Positions 45,901 to 55,700 of a stretch of 64,000 bases of DNA are shown in pieces. How positions within the stretch are numbered: position 1 is the stretch's first letter; the number at the start of each line of letters is the position of its first letter. The position numbers and the translations under genes are program-made. The notes under the pieces are model-generated. The model was not told the origin of the DNA. It searched no databases and saw only the letters and a list, made by a program, of their open reading frames with translations. Source of the DNA: Candidozyma auris (taxonomy: Eukaryota; Ascomycota; Pichiomycetes; Serinales; Metschnikowiaceae). Where the stretch lies: NCBI RefSeq assembly GCF_003013715.1, contig NC_072812.1, positions 372,001 through 436,000 of the forward strand, written 5' to 3'.

Positions 45901-48686
45901 GAATGCGTCTCAACGTTAACCTTAAGCCACTCTACTCAACCATATTACGTTGGAACTACAATTCGGATAGTGCCTATCCGACCGAAGATCGTGATATTTA
46001 CCAGCCCATCAAGGATACTTACTCTGACGTCAAGGAGTACGTAAGGCTCACAGAACCCTTGTTGATGCTTGAATGTTGGCAAGGTATACAGTCATCAAGG
46101 ACAACCGGTCAGGAAGTGCCTGTGCAACTTCTTGTTGGTAGTCGTACAACATGCGATGGATTTTTTGATGTGTATGCTTCTATCAAGAAAGCTGACTTAG
46201 CAACAAGAAAAATTGGTGAGACCGATCTTATGGTCCTTGGTTACGTTGCGGACAAACATATTGAAGCTGCTTCAGAAGTCGCGTCCTACTTGAAGAAGCC
46301 AGGTACTCAAACTTGCTTAGCAAAAGTCAGAAGTATCAAACATGCGAACTCCGACTACTGTGATATAACTCTCCGCGTTTATCCTCAAGGTTCGATGATG
46401 GGCCTTCTAACGCCTAAAACGGTGATAGTGGGTATGAAGGTAATGCAAATGATAACGGTGGAAAGAGAGTACTCATCTCTCAAGGGCTTGCCATACTATG
46501 ATCTCTGTGATGATATTTTGTCCGCTACACCCGCTGAACCAGTGAACATCTCAGATGAAGAAGCTAGATCCATGAGTAGAGGCTATGATGTGAACATTTC
46601 GCAAGCGAAAGCTATTTTGGCATCCGCGAGAACAGAGGGATTCTCTCTTATCCAAGGTCCTCCTGGTACTGGTAAGACGAAGACAATCTTGGGAATTGTT
46701 GGCCATTTCTTGACGACTGCACAGCTGGAAAACACCATCAGAATTCCAACTCCGTCCAATTCATCACGAAGCGCCACTCCTGAAGATACCGCAAAGGGTC
46801 CCAAAGTGTTGATCTGTGCTCCTAGTAATGCCGCTGTTGATGAACTTGTTCTTCGTGTAAGAGACGGTGTAGTCAATGCAAAAGGTGAACCTATAAACCC
46901 AAAAATTGTTCGTCTCGGAAGAAGTGATGCAATCAATCAAGCCGTGAGAGACTTGAGTTTGGAAGAACAAATTGACAGACAGTTAAATGTGAAGGCTAAT
47001 GAGGCTCAAATCGACCCCAACATAAGAAATGAGCACACGAAATGCATTGCAGAGAGAGATAGAATACGTGAGGAGCTTAAACGAGGGGATTTAAGAGATG
47101 AGCAGGTTGTAGAGCTAGAGACGAAACTTCGAGATATTAACAAGAAGAGATCCGAGCTTGGTAAGCGGCTTGATGACCAAAGAGAGAATGCGTCTATTGC
47201 ATATCGTACTCGAGAAATCGAGAGAAGGCAACTACAAGCAAAGATTCTCTCTGAGGCACGAATTATTTGCTCCACCTTATCTGGTTCTGCTCATGAATTT
47301 TTAGCAAGCATGTCGATGACCTTCGACCAGGTTATTATTGATGAAGCTTGTCAGTGTGTTGAGCTTTCAGCAATCATCCCATTGAGATATGGATGTAAGA
47401 AATGCATAATGGTTGGTGATCCCAATCAGCTTCCACCAACAGTGCTCTCGCAGAAAGCAGCGTCATTCAAGTATGAAGAGAGTTTGTTCGTACGGATGCA
47501 AAGACGCAAGCCAAATTCTGTGTATCTATTAGACGTGCAATATCGTATGCATCCACAGATCTCCAGATTTCCTAGCTTGCAGTTTTACAACTCAAGACTC
47601 AAAGATGGAAATGGAATGTATGAGAAAAATGATCGACCTTGGCATAGAGAGTTCCCATACTCACCATATCGCTTTTTTGATATTTTGAGTAAACATCAGC
47701 AAAGTGACAAAACTAAATCGTTTTTCAACTATTCTGAAGCTCAAGTAGCTTTAGAATTGGTGCAAAAGTTGATGGATATACTACCAACTAATCATTTTAA
47801 GGGAAGAATTGGTATAATTTCTCCCTATAAGGAACAAATCCGCACACTCAAAGATGTGTTCCAAAGAAAGTATGGTAGGACTATTCTTGATGAAATTGAC
47901 TTCAACACTGTTGATGGTTTCCAGGGTCAGGAAAAGGAGATCATTATAATGTCATGTGTAAGAGCAAGTGAAAGTGGAAGCGTCGGGTTTTTAAGTGATA
48001 TAAGACGTATGAATGTCGCCTTGACTCGTGCAAGAACTACACTCTGGATTCTTGGAAATAAAAAGTCGTTGAAGAGAGACAACGTATGGTCAAAGTTGAT
48101 TCAAGATGCTGAAGATCGGAATTGTGTCACTTCTGCGGAGCCTGGATTTTTAAAGATGATATCTTCGAAGCCGACAACGAACACCTTTAAAAACCTGTCT
48201 CAGGTACCTCCTATAGGTGAGAGCACAAAGGAGCAGATCGACAACTGCAGGCCATCAGTGAAAAGACCTTCCGAAAACGACAGATCTTCTTCTGCTTCTG
48301 ACTCTTCTGAGCCTCCACGCAAAAAGGCACTGCTGTTGTTTAATTCCTCCGAAGAATCCTCCAATAATTTATTGCCTCAGGTGAAGACTAAGATGAAGAT
48401 TCCAAAAAGCGGTGTTTATGTACATCCTGGGACTAAGGTCCTGAGCCCTTTTCCTGTTGAAAAACCTGCCTCAAACTCTCCTTCTTCATCCGAGCCGACT
48501 CCTTCTGATGAGAAATCCAAAGTTGCAGATATTTCTGCCTCTGCGAAGGCACCATCCCCTCCAAAGGCAGTCAAGAGTGGTGTCTACGCTCCACCGGACC
48601 CCAAAGCCCGCAAAAAATCGACTAGTATATTTATTAAAAGGAAGGGCAATTCCCGCCAGGCGCGTCCGTCTGGGCCACCATATTAG
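42909..48686 (+). CDS. SEN1: RNA/DNA helicase Sen1 (transcription termination)
   Basis: A 1925-residue SF1B helicase. Sen1 acts with Nrd1-Nab3 in terminating short RNA polymerase II transcripts and removes R-loops. The long N-terminal helical domain (1-830) is typical. A Lys-rich and acidic linker (RDSDSSEDEDEDIDTSD, about 945) precedes the helicase core: GPPGTGKT (1250-1257), VLICAPSNAAVDELV, IIDEACQCVE with DEAC at 1478-1481, VGDPNQLPPTV, LDVQYRMHPQIS, TVDGFQGQEKEIII and MNVALTRARTTLWI. The C-terminal tail (about 1730-1925) is Ser/Pro/Lys-rich and has a repeated KSGVY motif. S. cerevisiae Sen1 is 2231 residues. The start ATG at 42909 is the first after an ATG-free leader. Confidence 0.95.
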   Translation: MDLPSFREELIGDISRSHKEPGSSALQSSVLMRCVKFLSLDFMANELDLFAKQEYQPIAGHALIMFSFPGKTNTTVEERLARSVSSSIDNARCFYKCLSELKHRFVVLRHIPVAQVNQFIEIVNRWVASRLQVKIKEGLDGVLAYECLQNPTLLRNNKVTLDVVVKYYVATVTSDPTEIVPAAIMLAMDDDKEKLSVGFRLIHNASNKSLDPQTIDEFHFQLYRVQDAKYFTPALAKRFWSLCAYLFRALDTDQLRSLICPRDLEEQSQYTQIRLFPLIRVLLNNILAQMDVTFIDLLKVLDILLLSLKQDFWAISEGTHYRNFTDAILQSQLYSRLLQQAITEGEPSKLLELTSWFHALHQSLNSSQKQAAALTLSDFCLLHKIPNTSATNLLSSTFNVDLLAKCRDDPLFYLRLSDARKVVSKYAGTFISAAKNASGPNSMEINLIRASLTYDVMFTAYNSSQLSKNQIPTLLDINSSLWEAVLQIPFRLTFLVNALIQSLSDVNSIIVFKPKKNESPNKDKDLEAAISMHNKDARKICTNVSALLEKLALTDPDTMRESLTNASTAMAIWSCIFSPETNQSSLNILYQVFNAEGRFEAICGLLSQSLKDNLAAIVASFETITKLRVFEPCPKAVRILMDVTNALTDPLTGILTTSPEFATDSTQIVQQLWTSSWLLLVMIYQLTLIWASMYHLTDLIEFTRDVLDVSHSLLDSFRPLLDFFDDPRVRETLFGKFLKAFNYVIVWLRLGDMSLLNSCVNLVFKGFDLAKEMGVDVDKEFLATFVKYGARAKKFNNKLTEKQREDVLAKASEFDKELVRSVVEEARRQRAASKEIPSQPSHVDKVADKGATYAYQSGKPKQSKQLLLTRFGVVSKEPPVAPAPPKPFKSNNLEAIRNELKNNRTPQKPAAAPAPPRPAGFNSKRAPVVGRSLNTLRQTGRDSDSSEDEDEDIDTSDLFLDSKKKAKITELDINGNPVAKVAQRKKAEQDRRDEERMRMRLNVNLKPLYSTILRWNYNSDSAYPTEDRDIYQPIKDTYSDVKEYVRLTEPLLMLECWQGIQSSRTTGQEVPVQLLVGSRTTCDGFFDVYASIKKADLATRKIGETDLMVLGYVADKHIEAASEVASYLKKPGTQTCLAKVRSIKHANSDYCDITLRVYPQGSMMGLLTPKTVIVGMKVMQMITVEREYSSLKGLPYYDLCDDILSATPAEPVNISDEEARSMSRGYDVNISQAKAILASARTEGFSLIQGPPGTGKTKTILGIVGHFLTTAQLENTIRIPTPSNSSRSATPEDTAKGPKVLICAPSNAAVDELVLRVRDGVVNAKGEPINPKIVRLGRSDAINQAVRDLSLEEQIDRQLNVKANEAQIDPNIRNEHTKCIAERDRIREELKRGDLRDEQVVELETKLRDINKKRSELGKRLDDQRENASIAYRTREIERRQLQAKILSEARIICSTLSGSAHEFLASMSMTFDQVIIDEACQCVELSAIIPLRYGCKKCIMVGDPNQLPPTVLSQKAASFKYEESLFVRMQRRKPNSVYLLDVQYRMHPQISRFPSLQFYNSRLKDGNGMYEKNDRPWHREFPYSPYRFFDILSKHQQSDKTKSFFNYSEAQVALELVQKLMDILPTNHFKGRIGIISPYKEQIRTLKDVFQRKYGRTILDEIDFNTVDGFQGQEKEIIIMSCVRASESGSVGFLSDIRRMNVALTRARTTLWILGNKKSLKRDNVWSKLIQDAEDRNCVTSAEPGFLKMISSKPTTNTFKNLSQVPPIGESTKEQIDNCRPSVKRPSENDRSSSASDSSEPPRKKALLLFNSSEESSNNLLPQVKTKMKIPKSGVYVHPGTKVLSPFPVEKPASNSPSSSEPTPSDEKSKVADISASAKAPSPPKAVKSGVYAPPDPKARKKSTSIFIKRKGNSRQARPSGPPY

Positions 48687-48708
48687 GCTAATATAGAATT
48701 ACCTTGGA

Positions 48709-50532
48709 CTACTCAAACTTGAGATCCTTTGTTGCTTTGATGGCGGAACTCTTAGTTTTTTGCGAATTAGTAGAATTTACATTCTCTGTCACTGTATCAA
48801 CAATCGTGGTTGAACGAGGGTGGTAACCATAATGTGTCATTGTAAACCTCAGAAGCGGCCTTGTTGAATTCAGGGATGCCGTATCATCGTCGCTTAAAAT
48901 TATCTGAGCGCTTGAAACTTGATTGCTATAGTTGGTGTCATTTCGAAGTGAATCCAACGCATGAGCGACTGCGTTGAGCTCGCAGTATACCAAACTCTCA
49001 AAATAAACAGGCTGTCCAACCTTTCTTTTGTTTTCCCATTCGTCAAGCGCAGCTTTTAAGGTGTCAAAGCAGGAAATGAGCATGCTTTCCATCTCAGAAG
49101 GCATTGATCTCGATTGGGATAGCACCTCGAGCATCTTCTCTTCTCTTTTGTTAAGCAGAGCTGCTATATTACTCCATATAATACCATCTTGATGTAGAAC
49201 AGCGGATAGATTTGAAGATGACACACTAAGATCTTCTAGAGCCCTAATCCGTTGCGATAGTAGTTCGGTAATGGGATTTACGTCGATCTTCTCCGTGATA
49301 GTGTTCAGCTCATCATCAACGTCATTACGTGAGGCCCTTTCATCTCTTTTGCCATTGAAAATCTTGTGTACCATGGATGACACTGTCTCCTTGACCTTAA
49401 CAAATTGCGCATTGCCTTTCTCGTAACCTCTATCATATGCTGACTTCTCAGTCACTTGTTGTGTCTCGCCGTCAGCAACCTCGTAAGCTTGGGCACCCAT
49501 ATTTTGAGCATTCGGAGACTCTCCATGCTCTCGCTTAGCTGCTTCCTCGGCTGGCCTCGCTTTGACCACCTCACTAGACGATTTTTGATTTGCGCCTTTA
49601 TATTTGAATAGTGCTTCGACGGGAACTTTTTTGTACAACACCTGCAATTCATCTTGAGGTAGTCCACTTGATAACAAAAAGTTGGTTATGACACTTTCCC
49701 CGTGTTTTTCAAGTTCTCGGAAGATATTTACATATTTGGCAGACTTGCTCTCAAGTACCGAGCTCGCCTCCTCTATCTCAGAATTGACGGCAGCCCTGTT
49801 TGCTCTTAATAGTCTCAAACGGCTTTCGAGGTCATCAATCTCAGTATCGATATCGTTACGTTTGTGAAGAAGTCCAGCAAGCTTGACACCAAAGCTGTGA
49901 TCATCGCTTTTGATCGACTTAACACGGTTTAATACCCTCGATCGTCTGATGTCCCACCTTTCAAGGTGATGCAAGAGCCCTCTGAGCAGTGTGCTTTCTT
50001 TACCATATAGCTCGTGAAGCGAGTAACAGTTCTTTGATAGTTCAACAAAATGATCACCAAGTAGTTGTCTGATTTCCCTGCAATCATTTCCCTCGCTGAT
50101 AAAACATTTATGAGTAGACATATCCCGCTTCATTTCCTCCTTTATTTCCTGTTGTCTGTCGAGCAAAAACTGTAGTAGCAGCTCGTCATGCTGGTGTGTT
50201 TGCCATACGTTATCCATGTCATTGTACAGATGCTCCTCTGTCTGTATAGCTGAGGGAGACATTGATTCCTTCAATGTGCTCTCATAAAGGTAGCTTGTCA
50301 GCAAAGAAGTCGATCGGTGGGGATCCTCGTTTGCAGTGGGTTCTTCTGTTCCGATATTGCTTGACGAGTTTCTGTCCTTATCTAGATCAGTGTGGTTCTG
50401 GGTGAGAAAGTCATTTGGATCGAGCCCGTCGTCTGATGACTCGGGCACCGTTCCTAGCAGAGAAAGTGGCTGAGAGGCAATTTGAACGGATGCGAGGTTA
50501 ATCGACTCAAAGTCTTCGCCATCATCAGACAT
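48709..50532 (-). CDS. Hypothetical coiled-coil protein
   Basis: A 607-residue ORF with an ATG at 50532 and no family I recognise. The N-terminus (1-110) is acidic and disordered. Two helical regions follow. The first, about 120-300, has strong heptad character (RNDIDTEIDDLESRLRLLRA, AAVNSEIEEASSVLE). The second, about 385-540, includes VKETVSSMVHKIFNGK and MESMLISCFDTLKAALDEWE. Between them is a Lys/Glu-rich linker. Such proteins are often scaffolds of vesicle, cytoskeletal or autophagy machinery, but nothing here decides. It converges on SEN1 with 22 bp between stop codons. Confidence 0.55.
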   Translation of the reverse strand: MSDDGEDFESINLASVQIASQPLSLLGTVPESSDDGLDPNDFLTQNHTDLDKDRNSSSNIGTEEPTANEDPHRSTSLLTSYLYESTLKESMSPSAIQTEEHLYNDMDNVWQTHQHDELLLQFLLDRQQEIKEEMKRDMSTHKCFISEGNDCREIRQLLGDHFVELSKNCYSLHELYGKESTLLRGLLHHLERWDIRRSRVLNRVKSIKSDDHSFGVKLAGLLHKRNDIDTEIDDLESRLRLLRANRAAVNSEIEEASSVLESKSAKYVNIFRELEKHGESVITNFLLSSGLPQDELQVLYKKVPVEALFKYKGANQKSSSEVVKARPAEEAAKREHGESPNAQNMGAQAYEVADGETQQVTEKSAYDRGYEKGNAQFVKVKETVSSMVHKIFNGKRDERASRNDVDDELNTITEKIDVNPITELLSQRIRALEDLSVSSSNLSAVLHQDGIIWSNIAALLNKREEKMLEVLSQSRSMPSEMESMLISCFDTLKAALDEWENKRKVGQPVYFESLVYCELNAVAHALDSLRNDTNYSNQVSSAQIILSDDDTASLNSTRPLLRFTMTHYGYHPRSTTIVDTVTENVNSTNSQKTKSSAIKATKDLKFE

Positions 50533-50958
50533 GGTGGTGACTAAGTAAGTGCCTCGAGGTGCGCATCAACTGGGAGATTATCGCGATGCAGTAGTGTGTT
50601 CCCCACAGTTCGATAAGAGCTAATCAAAATGAAAGTAGACGCTGTCAAGAATTATAATGAACTCTAGAGGTCTATGAGTATCTACTCCAATCGCCTGTGG
50701 GTGTTTTTTTTGATTTTTTTTTTTTTCTTATCGCTTACTCCTAACTTATGTGTACTTTCGAATCCTCTGCGCGAGATCGTCAAAAGAATGCTTACAGGAC
50801 CCTAACATAGCGGGATAGTTCACCCGTACGAGTATGTGTTCCCTAGTCTCCTGTGAATAATGTCCTCAGTGTCCTGAATAAGAGTCGTTCTCTACCAAAC
50901 TAAGCTCTTGTAGGTCAACGTATACGTATTGCGACAAGCACAATACGGAAGATTTCGG
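50533..50958. other. Spacer between the coiled-coil gene and calcineurin B
   Basis: 426 bp with T-rich runs near 50705-50728. No ORF or RNA gene recognised. Confidence 0.4.
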
Positions 50959-51483
50959 TTAAATATTGTTCAAAGTCAACGCAGATGCCACCGACGTGGA
51001 ATCTACAGCGTTCTTAAACTCTTCAAAGCTTAGACGACCATCGCCGTCAGCATCAGCCTCCAGAATAGTCTTGTCGACAATCTGCTGTAGCTCTTCATCT
51101 TGCAAATTTTTGCCTACCATCATCTTCATGACAATAAAGAGTTCGCCATTACCAATGAAGCCATCTCTGTCGATATCATATATCTTAAATGCAAACCGAA
51201 GTTTCTCTAGACGTGAAGACTTGCCGCTGAAGGCTGAAAGACCCGTGATAAACTCTTGGAAATCTATCGTACCGTCGTGATCCTCATCGAAAACATCCAT
51301 TAGTCTGCTGGAGAGCGGGTTTGAAGATATACCAGGAATCGCTAAGAACTCATTCTTATCAATGGCCCCACTCCCATCGCTATCGAGCTTCATGAACCTT
51401 TTTCTGAGTCTATCAATCTCTTCACGGTCAAAGTTCGTGCCTTCCATGAAGGACTCTAGAAGCGTGGATGATGCTAACCCCAT
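50959..51483 (-). CDS. CNB1: Calcineurin regulatory subunit B
   Basis: The 174-residue calcium sensor pairs with the calcineurin catalytic subunit in calcium/stress signalling. All four EF-hand loops keep their acidic ligands: 34-45 ([12 protein letters not shown]), 66-77 ([12 protein letters not shown]), 103-114 ([12 protein letters not shown]) and 144-155 ([12 protein letters not shown]). The N-terminus MGLASS fits the N-myristoylation rule (Gly2, Ser6). The conserved [17 protein letters not shown] precedes the first loop. Length and order match the family, and the gene has no visible intron. Among genes in this window it is one of the most certain. Confidence 0.97.
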   Translation of the reverse strand: MGLASSTLLESFMEGTNFDREEIDRLRKRFMKLDSDGSGAIDKNEFLAIPGISSNPLSSRLMDVFDEDHDGTIDFQEFITGLSAFSGKSSRLEKLRFAFKIYDIDRDGFIGNGELFIVMKMMVGKNLQDEELQQIVDKTILEADADGDGRLSFEEFKNAVDSTSVASALTLNNI

Positions 51484-51730
51484 TTTATTGCCGAATTTGC
51501 CTTTCTATATACGTGGTTGAAGTACTCGATTCTCCGGATGGGTGTTCTACATAATCCACTTCAGTGGGTACGATCTATGCAGGTTTTGGACAGGACTCCC
51601 AGTTATCAGAAGATCCATTGCCTTGAACTAATCCAAAGATCTGTTTGCTGATTTACGTTTATTGTCTTGGAAACGCCATAGTTATATACGTCTTTGCACA
51701 TAATCTCATGAGCTCAAAGCTCCACGTTCC

Positions 51731-52543
51731 TCACAACTTTGGTGTGAAGGAACCGCCTACATGACTGCCTCCATCAATTGGCAACACAATACCGTTGATG
51801 TAATTAGACTGTCTAGCAACCAAAAACATCACTGCATTGATCAAATCTTCCTTCACACCCAAACGCTTTCTTGGGTTCGTTTCTTTCATCATTTCACCAG
51901 CCATGTCCAAGAGACCTTGGGACATCTTGGTAGGGAAAAAGCCAGGGGCAAGGGAGTTGACAGTGATATTTCTGGGGCCCAATTGAACAGCCAAGTTCTT
52001 GCCCAAATGAGAGACACCAGCCTTTGAAGCCAAGTAACCATAAGTGCCGACTGGGTCAGCTGCAACAAGCGAAGCAACAGATGACATGATGATAACTCTT
52101 GCTGGGTCGTTTTCCTTACCAGCCTTTTCGAGCAAGGGAGCAAATAACTTAATAGTGTGGAACACAGCCACAACGTTTAAATCAAGGACTTTTTTAACGG
52201 CAGCAATTGGGTGCTCCTCCAAGGACGCTCCCCAACTGGCACCGGCATTGGCAATAAGAATATCAACTTGGGAGACTTTCTTGCTCACCTCATCAAAAAA
52301 CCTCTGACAGTCACTTTCCTTGGAAATATCAGCTGGAATGGCAATCACTTCAACGGCCTTACCGTCATCTTTGGCAATTTTTTCTAAATGCGCTTTGGCT
52401 TCCTGGCAGGCCTTGTCCTTTCTAGAAGTTATGACAATGGTTTTGATGCCATTCTTGACTAGCCCTTCAGCAGCATAAAGACCCAAGCCTCTTGTGCCTC
52501 CAGTTACAACGGCGGTCTTGCCATTAACTTCGTAAGTGTACAT
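51731..52543 (-). CDS. Short-chain dehydrogenase/reductase
   Basis: A 270-residue classical SDR. The cofactor motif TGGTRGLG is at residues 14-21, NAG at 99-101, Asn123 in DLNVV, a Ser pair at 154-155 and the catalytic YxxxK at Tyr170/Lys174. The C-terminal substrate region contains LAPGFFPTKMSQGLLD and ends GGSFTPKL. Arg41 after the second strand (TSRKDKA) suggests NADPH preference. The best guess among families is a 3-oxoacyl reductase/RhlG-like enzyme; the substrate cannot be read from sequence. The start ATG immediately precedes the first strand, and a TATATAAAG element lies 54 bp upstream, so regulated expression is likely. Codon choice suggests good expression. Confidence 0.85.
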   Translation of the reverse strand: MYTYEVNGKTAVVTGGTRGLGLYAAEGLVKNGIKTIVITSRKDKACQEAKAHLEKIAKDDGKAVEVIAIPADISKESDCQRFFDEVSKKVSQVDILIANAGASWGASLEEHPIAAVKKVLDLNVVAVFHTIKLFAPLLEKAGKENDPARVIIMSSVASLVAADPVGTYGYLASKAGVSHLGKNLAVQLGPRNITVNSLAPGFFPTKMSQGLLDMAGEMMKETNPRKRLGVKEDLINAVMFLVARQSNYINGIVLPIDGGSHVGGSFTPKL

Positions 52544-52596
52544 TATTTAGAGTTGTGAGTGAAGGTGATGAAAATTCGAGGAGTTCACTGTCGGCT

Positions 52597-52605
52597 CTTT
52601 ATATA
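52597..52605 (-). promoter_or_regulatory. TATA box of the short-chain dehydrogenase gene
   Basis: TATATAAAG on the minus strand, ending 54 bp upstream of the ATG. Consensus match and position support it; the transcript start is not known. Confidence 0.5.
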
Positions 52606-52706
52606 ATTTCTCCGGCATTTTCCCCACAAATGTGTCCTATTTCCCTCGGCAGCACAGGTTCGCGCCCAATTATGTCCGGGACGCTCACATGAAAGGTCTC
52701 CAACGT

Positions 52707-55700
52707 TCAGGGGTCGCTTTCCGCGAGCGCTTTGGGTAGTACATAAAACACCATTTGCAACCCGATTTTGCGTGGGTTTGCGGCAACGAAGCAACTTGTT
52801 TCTGAATTTATGAGAGAGATGTCCTTGCCCGTAATTACCTGATGTAGCATGTTTGTGCCATTAGCTTGATCGCTGATTGACCAAATTTCGACCACCTCGT
52901 CGTTAACTATGAAGAGCTCGTTATCATGGAATCCAGTGGCACGCGGCTTGAAGTCGAACTTCACAACATTATTCCGTGAAAGCTTTCCCGACTTGTTAAC
53001 GAAAATGGCACATTCGTTGTACACCAACAAGAACTCCTTGTTATTGTTAAGTTTAAACATCCCCATTGGCTTGATCCCGCTATGAGAGAGCATTCTCCTG
53101 ATTTGCTCGCTACCTTGAGTTGTGCCCTTTCTGCTGTATACATCAATCTTCTTGTTGATGCTCTCTTGAGCGGGAAGCTCTGGCACAGTTCGCGGCTGGA
53201 GCCTATTTAGATCTAAGATTTCAAACCCCCGCTGAGTGTGAATAGCAATGGTTGTATTGAACACGGACAAGCCATAACAATCAGCTTGGATGTAAAATCT
53301 TTTGAGTAAGAAGAAGGAACTGAATATGCCATTGTTGTCGGTCTCAACCGTGAAAACTTTGAAATTTGTGACACCTGCATTCTTCTTTTTAGCGAGGAAT
53401 AATGTGGTCACACCTCGGTGACGACCAACCTCGTAAAACTGTATTTGATCGTTCGAAAGCATGGTCGATTGAAGGGTCTCTTTTCTTTCAAAATATACAT
53501 CCACAAATTGCGGGAGAGAGTAGTACTTCAACGTCTTGTTGGCTAACACTATAATCACTTTGAAAGCAGGGAGTGCTGTGATCTTGGTCACACTAGTAGA
53601 ATTTATCATTCTTTTCCAACGATTTTGCAAGTCCGAACAATAAAGTCCCGCACTTAAGCCGATTAAGTGGAAGGTAATACCCTTGTAAAGAAATCGCTCT
53701 GAGCATTTCACCCTGCCGACGACTATGCTATCATTATTCAGAGAGTATAAATCAGGACTAGCCCCTCTCTGCTTTAGAAGCACACTCGTATCTTTCGAAT
53801 TGATCTGTAAAGGATCATTTGAAGGACAAATTGGTAACTTCAACATTCTATCATTAGACTCGTAGGCGAAAAAGGCGCATTCTGTCCCTTCAACTCGATA
53901 CGGGGCTAAAGGCTCCACCTTCTTTAGAAGATTGGACCTTGCCTGAAGGATTCCAGTAAACCATTTCTTGCGTTCATTTTCGCTCTCAGCATAGAATGTA
54001 TAAGCCTGACTCTTGCCGCGTCCAGCGCAGCGAAGCTTGAAAGGGAAAGTCGCTTCATCAGCATCTGCACTTTCAATTTCCTTATTGTCACTCACAGAGT
54101 TATTCAGAATTGGGGTTGTTATTGTTGCTAGAGTTCCAGTCTCACGCTCCCTATTTTCAAGAATGACAAAATCTAGAGGAATAGGATTTTCGACGACTTT
54201 GTAACTGACAGACCGAGCACTCTTGGACTTCTCCGTCAACAAAATGTAATTGTCAAGAACAATGAGGTGAACAGCATGAGTGTTAATTTTCAAATCACCT
54301 TTCCTGGTGAGGTTACCGCGATAGAAGAACTTTCTCAGTTTCGAATGAAGATTCAACTTTGGCTGCACAACATTAGACTTCCAGGTCAACTGCTTCTCAA
54401 TTCTTCTGAGTGCATGGATATTATCAGCGTGCACTTTCATCGCGTTGACCTTACTGCCTAATTTCTTGATGTTTTCGATCGTGTTCGTTAATTCCTTAAA
54501 TTCTGAATCGGTGGCATTGTAAGTTTTTCGAATATCTGATAGCTGTAAAGGAAGCTGTTGGTATCTCGAGTTGAAAGTGCTCAATAAAAGCATGTTTCCA
54601 TTTACTTGGAGTTCTTTCACTGTTGGATTCGTGCGTAGACTCTCATCCCATTTTTTTAAAATATGATTTTGCAAAATATCTTCGATCATGGGAACGACAC
54701 CCATGTAACGCAACAAAGCATCTCTGGATGATTTCGACCATGTGCTATAAAAGTTCGCTATGCTGACAACGTCTGTGATCAATCTGCCCTCTCGTATGAG
54801 AACTTTCAATAGAGGTTCCATTAAAACACTCTTATGAATTTCAAGTAGTTCTTTTGCAGGTGTCAAGACGTCATCTCTAAACTTGCTCAAGGACGTGACA
54901 ATTGACGAGCTTGCAGCAGCAGTAGCGGTCCTTATAAAGTCTGGACCGACAATGTTTACAAAGCATTCTGCCCTTTGGATGAATTTTTGCTCAAACTTAA
55001 TGAGGTCGAACAAGAAAGATTGTCGTTTCGTGATTTGTGGATCTAGGTCCATATCAAGAGCTGTCAACTGCCAATGGGAAGCCCAATCGGGACCAAGTTC
55101 AAAGTCCTCCATGTTCGTAGACTCCATCCTATTTTTGTGTTCTATCCAAGCATTAATGTGACACTTGGATGAATAACAAGATAAGAGATTGTCAGACTTC
55201 TCTTCCCATTGATGATCCTTGTCGAAGCCGTAGCAGTCTGTCAATTCAACAAAAACTGCGTTGACTTCTACGTTTTCAAAGAAGTTAACATGACAAATTT
55301 CACCTCCACCACTTTCAGCCACTGTCTCAACTTCCATTGCGTTTGCTTGTGTCAACGACTGGAGCATATGAGTGACATTTCGATTGATGATGTCAACTGC
55401 AACATTCCTTTTGTGAAATATGACAAGCTTTACTAAAGCTTTCTTCAACTCCACTTCCGAAATTGACGAGTCATGTAGCCAACATTTGAGCTTTAGGCAC
55501 CAATTGAATACTTCCTTCAATGACCAAACGCTTGAGCATGCCGCAAAATGTTGAGAGTTTAATGAGGATGATGAAAACGGTAGTCTTGGAAGATCTAATG
55601 GCACAGGAGGTAATGAATCATGTTTCCTCTTTACAGACACCATTCCTCTCGGTATTTCATTAAGAATGTCCGACGTGATCACCTCCAGTGTTTCATATTG

